From Poa pratensis (Eukaryota; Streptophyta; Magnoliopsida; Poales; Poaceae), in contig CAMZMU010000041.1 of the NCBI GenBank assembly GCA_947311845.1, positions 132,467,505 to 132,531,504 of the forward strand: a stretch of DNA of 64,000 bases, in the 5' to 3' direction. Every line of letters starts with the position of its first letter. Position 1 is the stretch's first letter. Below the pieces are notes generated by a model. The model was not told where the DNA came from, ran no database searches, and saw nothing but the letters and a program-made list of their open reading frames with translations. A program made the translations under genes and the position numbers. This document shows positions 1 to 11,659 of this stretch, piece after piece.

Positions 1-2642
1 ACACTTCAATTCAGCGTAACATGTTCTTGTATGGTATATTCAGGCATGTGGTGGCCCTGTGCTGTCTTTCGTGCTGTTGTGTACTTATATTATGCTCGAT
101 GACCTTTTAATTCGGCTGAACATGGGATGGTTACTGTGTGCCTTTGCTGCTCTTTATATGGAATTTTTTAAACATGTGGGAACTGGTTTTACATGATTGG
201 TAGGTCATTTGTGAATGACATGAATTATTAGGCCGAGTTAGTGTGTTTCTGCAAGTTAATTGAGCTGAAATTTTTAACAAAGAAAGGTGAATTATCCAGT
301 CATTTTGCTTGGTGCGGTTTAGATGGTGCTTCCCCTTATTACTAGGCTATCCATTGTGCTCTTTTATTTGTAAAGTTTGGGAAAACTGATTTTCAAACCG
401 AGAATTTATTGAACCCAATTTAATGACCTTTAACATGAAGCTAGAAAGGGGAACCCCTTCCTGTGATAACTACATCATTATAGTACAAAAGGATATGCAA
501 ATTGTTTGGCTTGGAAATATTTTTATCATGTATGTATTAAAGAATCAAGTTAGCTGTTTAAACTGATGAGATTTTATTCTCATATCTATCTGATTCGCCA
601 TTCTCATTATGTGTTATGATAGCAGTACCAATTTGCGTGATTGAAAGATGGACTTATTTGTTTTATATGCATCTGCATCTATTTTATAGATGCAATGAGA
701 TTGAGTATTGTGCGTGCTCAGATCACAGTTGCGCCTACAATTGTTATGTGTTTTCTTGTTTGATTTGGCCCCGTGTATCAATAATTTTAGTGTTTAGATG
801 ATACGTGCATCTGTTTATATCAATTGGTGGTGCTTGGCTCCTTACAATGATAACTGTATTTTGTGGTTTCACCGATGCAGTATGCAGTACCCAGTATGTT
901 CTGAGTTTAATTTTTCCCTTTTTATGATTGTCTGTTACTTTGTTCCACATTATTGATATGGCCCAAACGCTGAGCCTTCCATAACACACATTGAGATCTG
1001 CCGCTGTAGAAAAAACAGTGCAATTGTGTCAGTTTGCCATTATTGTCTGAGTGGTTTATATATACTAATAGCAGTGTTGTTTCTTAGGATAATATTTACT
1101 ATTCAGTTGATTGGTTAATCATTACAATTAGCAGAATCAGACGTATGCTTTGGATGGTCTTTAGTCTTGTAACTAGATAATTACAATGATGGCGACCCCA
1201 TCACTTGCATAAACTGGATTGGATTTTAAGTTACCAAGAAAAACTATTGTGTGCTTTTAGACAGAACTAATATCCATATCTGAGGTTGGTTTAGATCAAT
1301 GTGTCATGTTGACTAAATGTACCCAGTTAATTTGAAGTGCCAATGTTTAATTGAACTGAAACACATTTATACAGCCAGTGTGCTGGTCTCCGTCCATTAG
1401 TCAGACTACGATATTATCTGTGTGTTTTTGTCTGATACATCGCACCACTAGCTATCTCTCTTTTCTCCAGTGATTTGATGTGCAAATTAGACGAGCTTCC
1501 GTTGGTTATTATTCAGTTCTGGGAGTGTTTGCAGTTTTAATAGCCTTATATTTCTTGAGAATTTATTTGCAACTTGGTAACAATTGGTTAAATTTGAAGC
1601 CGCATTAGCAAGAATACATTTTCCCAGATTTTTTCTGCATGAATTTGTTTTGCAGTTGGTGGCCTATTTGAACTGCTAGAGTATTATTTACTTCCTCCAA
1701 ATTTCATAAAGCACTTCCTGATAAATTGCTTATCCTTTGTAGGTGCAACTGGGATTGATCTCTGCAAAGTTACTCTCAGGACCGGGCTCTGTGTCCCTTT
1801 TGAAGCATGAACTTAGTTTCCCTGATAGGCATCCAATCTTTCAATAGCATGAGAATTCAGTGACTGTTTTGCGTAATAAACTCTGCTCGTTACACTTATC
1901 ATTGCCCCCAACAACTATGTGTTTTTGACGATCAGTGGTGCATGTCTTTCATATTCAGTTTTGCTGAGCTGTGTTATTAACGGATTTTTCTTTGCTGTAC
2001 TGAATGTGCTGGTACGCTAGAAAAAGTTATAGAAGCAGCTTCGTTGCAAGTAAGTCTACGAGGGGAACTTGACAGCTTTCTCTTGGCAGTTAATTGGTGT
2101 GCTCTATCTATCTCGGGGTAAAGGACGAGGGTGCATGTTGTTTATCACCCGAAAAGCACCTATATAGACGAGCGACTTGAGCTAAGACGCTCTGTTCTGC
2201 TCCACCGTGTTCTCCCCTTGTTTTGCACCGTGCTTCTGTCCCTTGCCTCCGCAGCTCTACTACTGTTCACGCATTAGCTTTTGACCTCTACTACAGCTTA
2301 AACCTGATGTTTTATCACAGAAATGAAATAATAAGTAACATCCATCATAAGTAAAACATAAAAACGGCCATAGCACTCATGGCACCATAAGTGTCATAAA
2401 ATGACAGAAAGTATCAACAAAAGTATGCCTACCAACCCATCTTCATTGCTATGACTGCTTTTGTAGATGATGAGGGATGTTACTCTCTGTATCAAAATAA
2501 AATTGATGCCACTAGGTTCGTATTTCGAAGTAGCTATCCATCATTAGAGCTTTGTATCACGAATACTACATATTAATAATGTAATTATTGGTCAAATGTT
2601 TGCATTGACAAAACTTAATAGTCAACATATTTTGAAAGAATG
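1..2642. other. AT-rich non-coding DNA
   Basis: No open frame here looks like a plant exon: the longest are about 60-80 codons with no recognisable motif or paired splice sites. The first 2.3 kb is T-rich with intron- or UTR-like composition, so it could be a long intron or 3' flank of a gene to the left, but nothing in the window proves that. A stretch at about 2483-2642 has weakly similar inverted ends (CTCTCTGTATCAAAAT against CATTCTTTCAAAATA) and may be an old MITE directly abutting the next one. Confidence 0.5.
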
Positions 2643-2770
2643 TACTCCCTTTATTTCTAGATATAATATGTTTTGGATATTCCATGTGGACTGAAATGAG
2701 TAAAACATGTCTATATACATCCCATTCAAAAAATATGCAGAACATCTTATAATTTAGAACGGATAGAGTA
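2643..2770. mobile_element. Stowaway-type MITE
   Basis: The 124 bp element is flanked by TA on both sides (2643-2644 and 2769-2770). It has Stowaway ends of the CTCCCT...TTCTA type: left CTCCCTTTATTTCTA, right end reading CTCTATCCGTTCTA on the other strand. The interior is AT-rich with no coding capacity. Stowaway elements are non-autonomous relatives of Tc1/mariner transposons and insert at TA. Confidence 0.75.
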
Positions 2771-3125
2771 GTATATAGTTATCAGCATGTTGTCACGATC
2801 ATCTTACTAAATCCAGATGACAATTACCAGATTGTCCTAGCAACACATACCATGTTGTTTGCTAACGGTTACACCACATTGTTAATGTAATTATCGAATT
2901 AGTATCCATATGACACTAACAACGTTGCCTTGTTGCACATTACCGTGTTATATTATGTTATGTGAGATATCCAAGTGAGGCTCACCAAGTTTCTGTTACA
3001 ATTGTCACCACATTATTGATATCTATTTGACATTTGATGGGTTATCCGTGTCAAGATAGCGATTATCATGTTACAATTACCAGTGCGTGATACACAGGCC
3101 ACCAATTATATTGCGGTTTATAGAG

Positions 3126-4150
3126 TGCTAAAAATCGACAACTTTGCATGCACACCTTGATAGCATTAATTGTGAAGATATAGTGCACGTCCTCAAACGT
3201 GGCGTTTCTACTGTGAATTGCATATAACCTACATGTTTTTTATAATTGCAGATCTTACAATGCTATACTTGCGGCCTCTAAAGAGGCAATTTTATTTAGG
3301 GATTAAAACGGAGCGGATACAGATGGAATGAGTGGTGCCATATTTGTTTTCATATGTTTTTGTGGAAGCGGAAACGAATATAGAAAGTCCGGAAACAAAT
3401 ATAAAAACAAATATAGTCAGAAACAACATGGATGTTTGCCGCAACCAAGAGACACCCTTGAATAATGCTGGAAAACTCAATCAAACCAATAAACTTGTCA
3501 AGTTTCTAAGATGAAATAAAATATAACGAGATATCATGATTATATAATATGCTTGCATCAGTTATCAACTTTGGCACGTTAAAAAATACCTACAATCGTC
3601 CCTAACGTTAGTGCAACACTGGAATTTTGAACTGGGAACGACTCGAGAGAGAGATGATATGTGAGTACATATGGCCTAAACATGGTCGCTTCAGATCCCT
3701 TTTTTTCAAATTCATATCTCGGTCTCTTGCATTATGCATAAATGTTTCCACTAGAATTACTTGGCTTGCTGGATTTGGTAAGCTTTCCGTTACCGCGGTC
3801 GTTTCGCTAGAATATGTTGTTCCGTTTCCGTTTCCACATAAAAGTTGCCGTTTCGGTTCCGCATAATTCCTCTTCCGTTTCCTTTTTAAGCGAAAATATC
3901 GGAAGGATTCCGTTCCGTTTTCATCCTTAATTGTATTCCACGTGGTTTAGTTGTAGACATGTTTTATGCTCTCATTCAGCATTGTAATTTACCTGCTGCA
4001 CTCCTTTTTTGGTGCTACTAGGAAGGAATAATTCACAAAATTAGCTTCTTGCATGTTACAAAGCTATTCGGTCTTTACAAAGGTTAGTTTCTCTTCTACA
4101 TTATGACATGTGGCGCATGGCACATTTGACAATTCTCACAAAGCGATTTT
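3126..4150 (+). pseudogene. NOL9-like gene fossil, unit A (promoter fused to exon 3)
   Basis: Positions about 3126-3235 match the distal promoter of the intact NOL9-like gene (compare 30010-30085). They run straight into the end of its intron 2, its exon 3 (about 3252-3288) and the start of intron 3 (3938-4110; compare 31730-31870). Exons 1 and 2 are missing at this junction. The 12690-13100 region has the same fusion, so the deletion predates the copying of the unit. A 633 bp hAT element interrupts the copy at the exon 3/intron 3 border. No function is expected. The match is based on shared words such as ATTGCAGATCTTACAATGC. Confidence 0.8.
3297..3929. mobile_element. Ds-like non-autonomous hAT element
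   Basis: The element is 633 bp. Its left end TAGGGATTAAAACGGAGCGG and its inverted right end TAAGGATGAAAACGGAACGG closely resemble the Ac/Ds consensus terminus. An 8 bp target duplication flanks it: ATTTTATT at 3289-3296 and ATTGTATT at 3930-3937, with one mismatch. The same locus in unit B (about 12862-12875) and in the intact gene (about 31770-31780) has no insertion, so both are natural empty sites. No transposase frame is present, so mobility would need an Ac-type transposase supplied in trans. Confidence 0.88.
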
Positions 4151-4167
4151 TTTAAAGATTTCTTCAC

Positions 4168-4234
4168 AAGTGTCTAATATTTAGTACAATTTTATGTTAA
4201 ATCTACGGCACTTATTTGGTAATGGAAGGAGTAG
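4168..4234. mobile_element. Degenerate Stowaway-type MITE
   Basis: The sequence resembles the better-preserved MITE at 13288-13373 at the equivalent place in unit B. Shared words are GTGTCTAATATTTAGTAC, TAAATCTACGGCACTT and GGAAGGAGTA. The left terminus is eroded. Its presence in both units suggests insertion before the unit was duplicated. Confidence 0.45.
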
Positions 4235-4670
4235 TTTATTTACGTAGTGGTAACTAAAATCTGTGGCAGCTAATGTACTCGTCTGGCCCAGTTTGGTTGA
4301 ATGCAATCAAAGGAGAATAAATAAATTTAGTTGAGGCAGGTGCTCTCTTTCCTTACATGCATATATTACACAATCTACACCTTTATTCCCTCGAGGGCCA
4401 TCCAAACTTTTCATCTCGCAACTCGTACTTTGATACTTCTTGCAGTGAAGTAGGTGTCAGTTAACCAAACGTAGACATGTTGATAGGAGGGAAAAACAAT
4501 TGGAGGGCACGTAGGGATAGGAGACATCGAAAAGAAGTGAATACCAGTCGTACGTACAAGTCTACATCTCTCATCAGAATCTCTGACGGCCAGCTAGCTG
4601 AGTGCAAGAGCGAAACAAAATTTCCATCACAAAAGCGATATAATCGTTATGATTTTGGAGACGTTTCCAC

Positions 4671-4986
4671 CAGTGGCTGAGCCAGCTAACTTGTAGAGCT
4701 TGGGCAAAGTACACGACGCTTCCGGCCCACGGCCATTTGCCCATACGAAATGTTAATCACCAGCTTATCTTCCTGTAACTTCAAAGTTGTTTTTTTTTTT
4801 GGAGAATAACTTCAAAGTTGTTTGCTCAGCAGAGCCTGGTCAAAGTACACGACGCTTCAGGCCGACAGCCATTTGCCCATATGAAATGTTAACCATCAGC
4901 TTATTCTTCCTATAACTTCAATGTTGTTCACTCAGAGCAGAGCCCGGGCAGCTGCCCGGGGTTGTCGGGCCCTAGCTTCGCCACTG
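4671..4986. mobile_element. hAT-type MITE (CAGTGGC ends)
   Basis: The element is 316 bp with ends CAGTGGCTGAGCCAGCTA and, inverted, CAGTGGCGAAGCTAGGG. It is flanked by a perfect 8 bp duplication GTTTCCAC (4663-4670 and 4987-4994). The inside is a tandem duplication of about 120 bp: the phrase CAAAGTACACGACGCTTC occurs twice, followed each time by a GCCATTTGCCCATA tract. Unit B lacks the element near 13800. No coding capacity is seen. Confidence 0.88.
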
Positions 4987-6382
4987 GTTTCCACCAAGTG
5001 TAAAGTCCAATCTGTCTTTAGTCGGATTTGACTTGTGACATGAAACAATCTTCTTGGGCGGTTGACAATTGTTTAATTGTCGCAAGGGACTGGCGAATTT
5101 CGGTAGTCTACACGAGAATGGTAAATTCTCGTTGCATTCCTTGTAGAGAGCACTCGTCCATTTAGATGTGTCAGCCGGGTAATAACAAAAAAAGTATGAG
5201 ATATGAAGGTACCACTAAAATCTAAATTTTGCGCGTGTGACCTTCGCAAACGTACAATACTTAATTAGCAAGGATATTTTAACAAACCGCAATTGGCATG
5301 GAAATTTACAGTGTGGTTTTTGACGCCATGATGAGACAATCAAGCACTTATTTTTCAGTGCTAATTCACACGTTTTACATGGTCAGTCATCCAAGTGGCT
5401 TGTACCCGCAACGCAGGGTCACAAATATATTTTGCAATTGGCTACGTGGAAGAGATGACATGTATATAATTTATTTTATTCGAAAGCAAATCCAAGCCAA
5501 ATGGCAGGTCAGCTATGTATGTACCTCGATGGAGGAGGTGGATGGAAGCGAGAAATAGTGAACTAGAAGAATACTCTTCCGAGGATCCGCAAGGAATGTT
5601 ATAGGTGGACGGAAGTTCTGTGACTGAAGCGGTCAAACTTTTAGGCATAAACAAGGTAGGTTTCTCACACTCCATAGGTAGGTTTAGGGGCTGCAAATTT
5701 TGGTTTCGTGTAGTATTTGATTTCACCCATACCTTTCAAAACGGACTCTTGATAATACCTTTTCCCTAGGCCTCACATGTAACCGAAGAACGTCGAGCAC
5801 CGTCTCTTTTCTCTTTTCACCTCGAGGGGACTCCAACACCATCTTGTGTCATTTTGGATTAGTTCTGTTATGCTCAAGCACATTTTTAAATCTGCTAATC
5901 AGGTTTTCATTAACACCGAAACCATTTAATTATGGAGGAAAATGCCTTTTCAAGGTTCGTTGCAGCAGGATGTCAACAATTTCTAAGCCCACAAATAAAC
6001 AAACATGATTTTTTTTTTCAAGTGAATCTGATGTTGCCAACATATGCCTCTAATCTATTTGTGTTAACACTCATCTCGACGAGAGACTGGGTGATTGGGG
6101 GTAGATCGGCAGAAGCTAATTCAAATGTACTTGCCAACCCAACAAACATCTTGCATCATTTGGAGGTGTGCAACCAATTAGTTATGGCTGTTTTGGTGGT
6201 AGGTGTTCAAGCTCTTAACCGCTACGCTAATTTCGGGAAGCCCTCCAGTAACTTGTCAAGTTGACAGCTTATTCTCTCGCGAAAGCCATGCAAATGCCGA
6301 GTCATTTTAAACCCTTTTCCCACATAGCTAAGTGGGTTGCACACGGTGATAGGCATCAATTGTGAATGATATAGTGTACGTC

Positions 6383-6525
6383 TCAGGTGTCAGGGCGACG
6401 CCCGATCCGCGCCGCTTCGTAGGTAAAATTGGTTAGGCTAGTTATAATTTCCCTTCGCAAATTAAGCTCTTTTGAACTAATCTGGGGTTATGCGGGCCGT
6501 TGTGGGCCGTCGCCTGACACCTTCA
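6383..6525. mobile_element. Short TIR MITE with 8 bp duplication
   Basis: The 143 bp element has inverted ends TCAGGTGTCAGGGCGACG and, on the opposite strand, TGAAGGTGTCAGGCGACGG. It is flanked by TGTACGTC on both sides (6375-6382 and 6526-6533). The corresponding promoter position of the intact NOL9-like gene (about 30055) has a single uninterrupted copy of this target. The 8 bp duplication suggests hAT; a 9 bp Mutator-type duplication with one mismatch is the alternative. Confidence 0.8.
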
Positions 6526-6919
6526 TGTACGTCCTCAAAAGCGGTGTTTTACCCGTTGATTTGGTGAGTCATTTCTGGCACGTCCTCCGGGTGCTAGGTA
6601 CAAAGCGAGAACACCTCCAAGTCTCCATGTCGTGCTACCAGCAAAAATGGGCAAGGCACTCCTGGTCGCTGCTCGTGCGAGGTCGTTGGAGACTTCAAGT
6701 AGGTCCTGCCCTGCCCGGAAGCGGCAACAAGTCAATGCACATGCCGTGACGAGCCGTACCCACAGCAAAAATCTCGGACAACCTAGCCGCATTCCGCGTG
6801 ACCATCTCTCTCCTTGTTTTATCAAGTGCCCGGTCGGAGACAGACTGCAGTCAGTCTCCAGCTACCGTTGAGTGCGTCTTTGAGAGTGAAATTGCAGCGA
6901 GAGCTCTGGCCTGATAGAA

Positions 6920-8400
6920 ATAGTGCATGAACTTCGAGTGAAGAAGCATGGAGGGATCCTGCTCAAGTTAGACTTTGAGAAGGCTTACGACAGGGTGAGC
7001 TGTCCTTCCTCATAGAAGTCCTCCGTCGGAAAGGGTTCGACGCAGGATACATCCACAAAATCCAGGAGCTGATTTCCGGGGTCAAACTGCTATCTCAATT
7101 AACGGGGAAATTGGACCTTATTTCCGCAACAAGCGCGGGGTGCGTCAAGTGGACCCACTCTCGTCCTTGTTGTTTAATTTCGTTGTCGAGGCGCTGTCAG
7201 AAATGCTCTCGGCAGCAGGGGCGGGCCCAGAATTTTGAGGGTGGGTATTCAAAATTATAAAAATGTTTTGTAAACGAAAGAAATGATTATAAAAGAAAGA
7301 ATAAGGACTACTAATCATAGACATGCAAGAAAAATTTGTGAAAAGATTAATGCAGCTTTGAGGTTCGAACTCTCAACCGATTTTCCAATATGTGTTAACC
7401 AATTGACAACTGCTTCGTCATTTGTCTTATTACAGGATAGTATTGTTATTATTTATACCATAGAAAAATCACATATCAACATTTTGGAAAAATATTTGGG
7501 TATTCAACTGAATACCCTTGACTTGAGCTGGGCCCGCCTCTGCTCGGCAGCAAGCGCAGCTGGACACATCAAGGGAGTGGTGCCCCACCTTATTCTAGGG
7601 GGAATAACACACCTCCAATATGCGGATGATACACTGATCTTGATCCAAAATGAGGATCTAGACATTTCAAATTTGAAATTCCTGCTACTCTACTTTGAAG
7701 ATATGTCAGGCCTAAATATCAACTTGCACAAAAGCGAAGTGATAGTGCTAGAAGAGACCAGAGAGGAACAACAACGGGTGGCCAACATGCTCAATTGCAA
7801 ACTAGGGGTTTTTCCCTTCATCTAGTTGGGTCTCCCAATCTCGGATCGCAAGCTCACAGTGGAATTATTTGGTTGGCAAATTGGATGATAAAGTGGAGGT
7901 TTGGATGGGTATGCTGCTTTCCTCGGGTGGAAGGCTGATTCTGTCCAACGCTTGTCTCGATGCTCTGCCAATCTTTGCTATGGGATTGTTTCTGATGCAG
8001 GATGGGGTACACGCAAAATTTGACGCAGTTAGAGCTAGATTTTTTTGGGAAGTACCACAGGCTGAATTGGCATGCGGTTTGTAGACTGAAAAACTGTGGA
8101 GGTCTTGGTCTTACAAACACCAAAAACATGAACATAGCCTTGATGCTCAAATGAGTGTGGAAGCTGTATCAAGACGATGTGTCCATCTGGCAGAAACTGG
8201 TGAAGGCCAAATACCTGGAGGCGGGAAACATCTTTGCGGTGACTTCGTGTGGGGGTTCTCAATTCTGGAGGAGTCTTCATAAGATCAAACATTACTTCAA
8301 ACTGGGAGCTAAACACGTGGTTTGAAATGGGGCTCAGACAGCCTTTTGGACAGATTGGTGGATAGGCAACGGGCCACTTCAGTTTCAGTTTGAGTTTCCC
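6920..8400 (+). pseudogene. Outer LINE reverse transcriptase fragment
   Basis: The stretch encodes the later half of an L1-type reverse transcriptase. From left to right are the KLDFEKAYDRV motif (about 6970-7000), then, after the MITE, the YADDTLILIQ catalytic motif (about 7618-7645), the GLNINLHKSE segment, LGLPISD, and the thumb/linker region ending near FWTDWWIGNGP (about 8350-8375). Frameshifts and stops are frequent: the start-proximal part changes frame around 7005, and there are stops near 7825, 8084 and 8152. It cannot make an active enzyme. Confidence 0.8.
7216..7542. mobile_element. hAT-type MITE inside LINE (CAGGGGC ends)
   Basis: The element is 327 bp. Ends are CAGGGGCGGGCCCAG and, inverted, CAGAGGCGGGCCCAG, flanked by a perfect 8 bp duplication CTCGGCAG (7208-7215 and 7543-7550). 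Removing the element and one duplication rejoins the LINE reading frame region. The interior includes a second nested inverted motif GGGTATTC near both ends. Its ends match those of the elements at 4671 and 42136, so they are probably one family. Confidence 0.88.
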
Positions 8401-8401
8401 G

Positions 8402-11400
8402 CTTTGTTCCGTGATGGCCCAAACCATCATTGGCTCGGATCATGCTACCTTGGTTCTCAGTTCCGGGGAGGAACTTAAAAAAGGAGCTCCTGCTTTTTCT
8501 TTGAGAAAGCGTGGTTCGAACGACCAAAGTTTGAGGACCCGGTGCGCGCTAAATGGCGGGACCTCGAGGGGCTTGTGGGCCCCGCGAAGGACCCCATTAC
8601 CATGTGGAACAGGATTTCCGCGGGGCTTCGACAATTCCTGAAAGGCCGGGGGGCGGAAGGCAGATATCCTCGCCCAGATTCAGAGGCTAGACGCACGAGC
8701 TGACTCCTCGGGCCTGGATGACGAGGGCTGGGCTCTCAGATATCATCTGGAGGACCAACTTACCGATCTCTCCAAGATGGAGGAGGAGTATTGGCGGCAA
8801 AGGAGTCGCGTTAACTGGCTTCTGAAGGGCGATGCTAACACAACCTTCTTCCATGCGATGGCTAATGGACGAAGAAGGAAATGTGCTATCTCACGCTTGG
8901 TTTCGGATCAGGGAACCATCTCGGACCCTAGGGGTATCCAGGAACACATCTACGGTTTCTACCGTGAGTTGTTGGGCGACGAGGGGGAGCTGGGGCTCTT
9001 CTCTCTCACCAACTCCCTCTGGGATATGCAGCAGCGTGTCTCGGAGGAGGAAAACCATGACCTCATGCTCACCTTCACTCCGGAGGAGATGGACGTAGTC
9101 CTGAAAAGCATGAAGGTAGATACGGCTCCGGGGCCGAACGGCCTGCCAGTGGTTTTCTTCAAGAAGTTTTGGTCCCTTGCAAGACCAATTATCTTGGCGA
9201 TTGCAAATGGGTTCGCTCTTGGGAGAGTGGACTTATCGAGACTCAACTTTGGGGTGCTCACACTTATCGCCAAAGTACCCAGTGCGGAAGACATTCGACA
9301 ATTCAGACCCATCGCGCTCATTAATGTTATCTTTAAATTTGTCGCCAAGGCTTACGCACTACGCCTATCCCCCATTGCACACCGAACGATCAGTAGGACC
9401 CAATCCGCGTTTATCAGGGGGAGACACATCCACGAGGGTGTGGTTTCCCTACAAGAGATCGTGCATGAAGTTAAGTCCAAGAAACTTGGGGGAGTTTTCC
9501 TTAAACTGGACTTTGAGAAAGCGTACGACCGCGTGAAGTGGCCTTTCCTTCGCGAGGTCTTGTTACGCAAAGGCTTTGACCCGAGCTGGGATCATCGCGC
9601 TATGGGGTTGGTCTCGGGGGGCCAAACCGCCATCACCATTAACGGGGAAGTCGGCAGCTTCTTCCGCAATGGTAGGGGGGTTCGCCAGGGCGACCCCCTC
9701 TCACCTATACTCTTTGATTATGTGGTGGAGGCACTCACGGCCATTTTGGATGCGGCGAAGGACACGGGTCACTTATGTAGCCTTGTCCCGCACCTGATAC
9801 CTGGGGGGTATCACATCTGCACTATGCGGATGACACGATCATTATGATCCAACCGGACGACTTGGCAATTGCGAACCTGAAGTTCATCCTCTTATGCTTT
9901 GAGAGCATGTCCGGGCTCAGGATTAATTTCCACAAGAGCGAGGTTATGGTTTTGGGGAGCCCTAACCCTGAACAGCAGAGGATTGCGAATATGCTAAACT
10001 GCAAATTGGATGCTTTCCCATTTACTTATTTAGGCTTGCCAATTAGTGACAAGGCCTTAACGGCCGGGGATTGGGGTCCCCTGCCTGTGAAGGTGGGCAA
10101 ACGGGCTGACCCCTGGATGGGGAACCTCATGTCGTCAACAGCTATGCTGACTCTGGTCAACGCCTGCCTCTCGAGTCTCCCGCTACACGCCATGGGGGTG
10201 TGTATGTTAGGGGATGGTGTTCATGCGGCCATGAACAGACACCGGGCCCGCTTCTTCTGGGGCGACCGAGACAATAAGCGGAAGTACCACTGGGTGAAGT
10301 GGGCTGACGTATGCATGCCCAAGTCCTTGGGGGGACTGGGGATCATGGATACCAAACTTATGAACAAATGTCTGATGGCCAAATGGATCTGGAAGATCTA
10401 TGCTGGGGAACAAGGCTTGTGGGCCAACATTCTCCGTAACAAATACCTTCGGGATAAGGATTTGTTAGTCGACGATCATCCCCAGGGCTCACAATTATGG
10501 AAATCTCTCCAGAAAGTGAAGGACGTGTTTCGCTTGGGGGCCAAACATCAGGTTGGCAATGGGACTTCCACCAGATTTTGGTCTGACTGGTGGACCGGCC
10601 CGGGACCGCTTCGGGAGAGGCACCTGGAGATTTTTTCCATCACCCGCGAGCCGGAGATGACGGTGGCCCAGGCCTTCTGTCAGGGACGATGGAGCATCCC
10701 GTGCCAACGGGCTTTTGGGCCGGCCGAGCAGGCCCAGTGGATTAGCCTACTGAGGGACGTTGAACCGGCCACTACTTCTCAGGGACCTGATCGGATGGTT
10801 TGGGCCTTAGAACCTTCGGGGAGGTTCTCTGTCAGCTCACTCTACCACAGACTCTGTGAGGGTACTCCTCGTAAGCACTTCTGCGAGATCTGGAGGGTTG
10901 CGGCCCCCGAAAATTAAAGGTTTTCCTTTGGCAACTGATTACTAAGAGATTGCCGTCGAATGACAATATTCGTCATAGACATGGCCCTTCCAATGGCCGA
11001 TGTGCCTTATGTGGTGAGTTTGAGGACACAACCACATCTTCTTCACATGTCCTCTTGCCAAGTTCATGTGGAGCGCTGTGCGGGAGCTTCTCCAATGCAA
11101 TTGGAACCCTGCTTGCTTCTCAGACGTCTACCGGGAACTGCATAGATACGTGGGCCAATTGAAACGGATTATGTGGTCTTGCTGCGCGGCGTTAGTCTGG
11201 TCCTTGTGGATGACACCAAACAAGTTTACTATTGAGGGTTTCTTCCCCTCCCAACCGGCTGACAACCTATACAAACTTTCTATGTATCTGCAGATGTGGA
11301 AGCCAGTGGCTAGGAGGCAGGACCGTGAGACCTTGGCGCAGACGATTAGCTGGATCCGTCTGCTCTACACCCAGGGGCAGGAGGACCCAGGATGATCCCC

Positions 11401-11649
11401 CACCCCTGCTTGTACCCCTTTTTTTAGGAGTTGCTGAGCTTGTAGTAGAGTCTTGGGGGACGTTTACTCTTGCTTAGTTTTCAGTAGCCGTAGTTGCTTT
11501 CTACTTGTGCTACTCTGGCGCTTGGCGCTTCTCATTTCAGGCCTACGTGCCTTAGTTTGCCGGTTTCCGGTATGTATGAACTATGTTGTGGTGATGGCTT
11601 CATTAATTTAAAGCCGGGCTCACGTTAAGCCTAGGGTCTTAGTTTTCTA
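8402..11649 (+). mobile_element. Inner LINE (5'-truncated L1-type)
   Basis: A second plus-strand LINE interrupts the outer one: outer LINE coding breaks off after the PALF residues near 8407 and resumes near 11655. It begins within the end of the endonuclease domain (SDHATLVLSS, about 8437-8466; SDH is the conserved endonuclease terminus). It then contains a nearly complete reverse transcriptase and the C-terminal zinc-finger region. Boundaries are approximate because a clean target duplication is not visible; both edges share only a GCTTTGTTC/GGCTGTTTGC-like sequence. Confidence 0.75.
8777..11395 (+). pseudogene. Inner LINE reverse transcriptase with zf-RVT tail
   Basis: The product would copy LINE RNA at a nicked genomic target. 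The first frame (8777-9847) contains the linker WLLKGDANTTFFH, the fingers and palm motifs APGPNGLP and KLDFEKAYDRVKW, and GVRQGDPLSPILF. A one-base shift just before the catalytic YADD box (about 9824-9835) moves the rest to the next frame (9844-10917). That frame carries LRINFHKSE, YLGLPISD, the RARFFWGD segment and WALEPSGRFSV. Further shifts near 10910 and 11030 split the C-terminal zinc-finger region (GRCALCGE, then LVWSLWMTPNKF, ending with the stop near 11395). At least three frameshifts make this copy non-functional, but it is much better preserved than the surrounding LINE. Confidence 0.85.
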
Positions 11650-11659
11650 GGCTGTTTGC

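Larger units (their letters stand above)
4235..6895. repeat. NOL9-unit spacer and promoter, copy A
   Basis: This non-coding stretch is paralogous to 13374-14387 plus 29044-30600 in unit B. It runs through the same landmarks in the same order: the GGCAGCTAATG tract, the GTAGGGATAGGAGACATCG tract, the TTCTTGGGCGGTTG tract, the GCAATTGGCATG tract, the CCAAGCCAAATGGCA tract, and the NOL9 promoter and 5' UTR. Two MITEs (4671-4986 and 6383-6525) are extra in this copy. Short open frames inside it are not conserved between copies, so I do not call genes. The end (6780-6895) matches the 5' UTR of the intact gene (30495-30625). Confidence 0.8.

Noticed and set aside
1..2330. A protein gene in the first 2.3 kb
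   Set aside because: No exon-like frame with splice pairs could be found; at most it is intron or UTR of a gene outside the window.
7283..7825. A 180-codon ORF spanning the MITE and LINE
   Set aside because: The first half is MITE sequence read by chance into the LINE reverse transcriptase frame. It is an insertion artefact, not a fusion gene.
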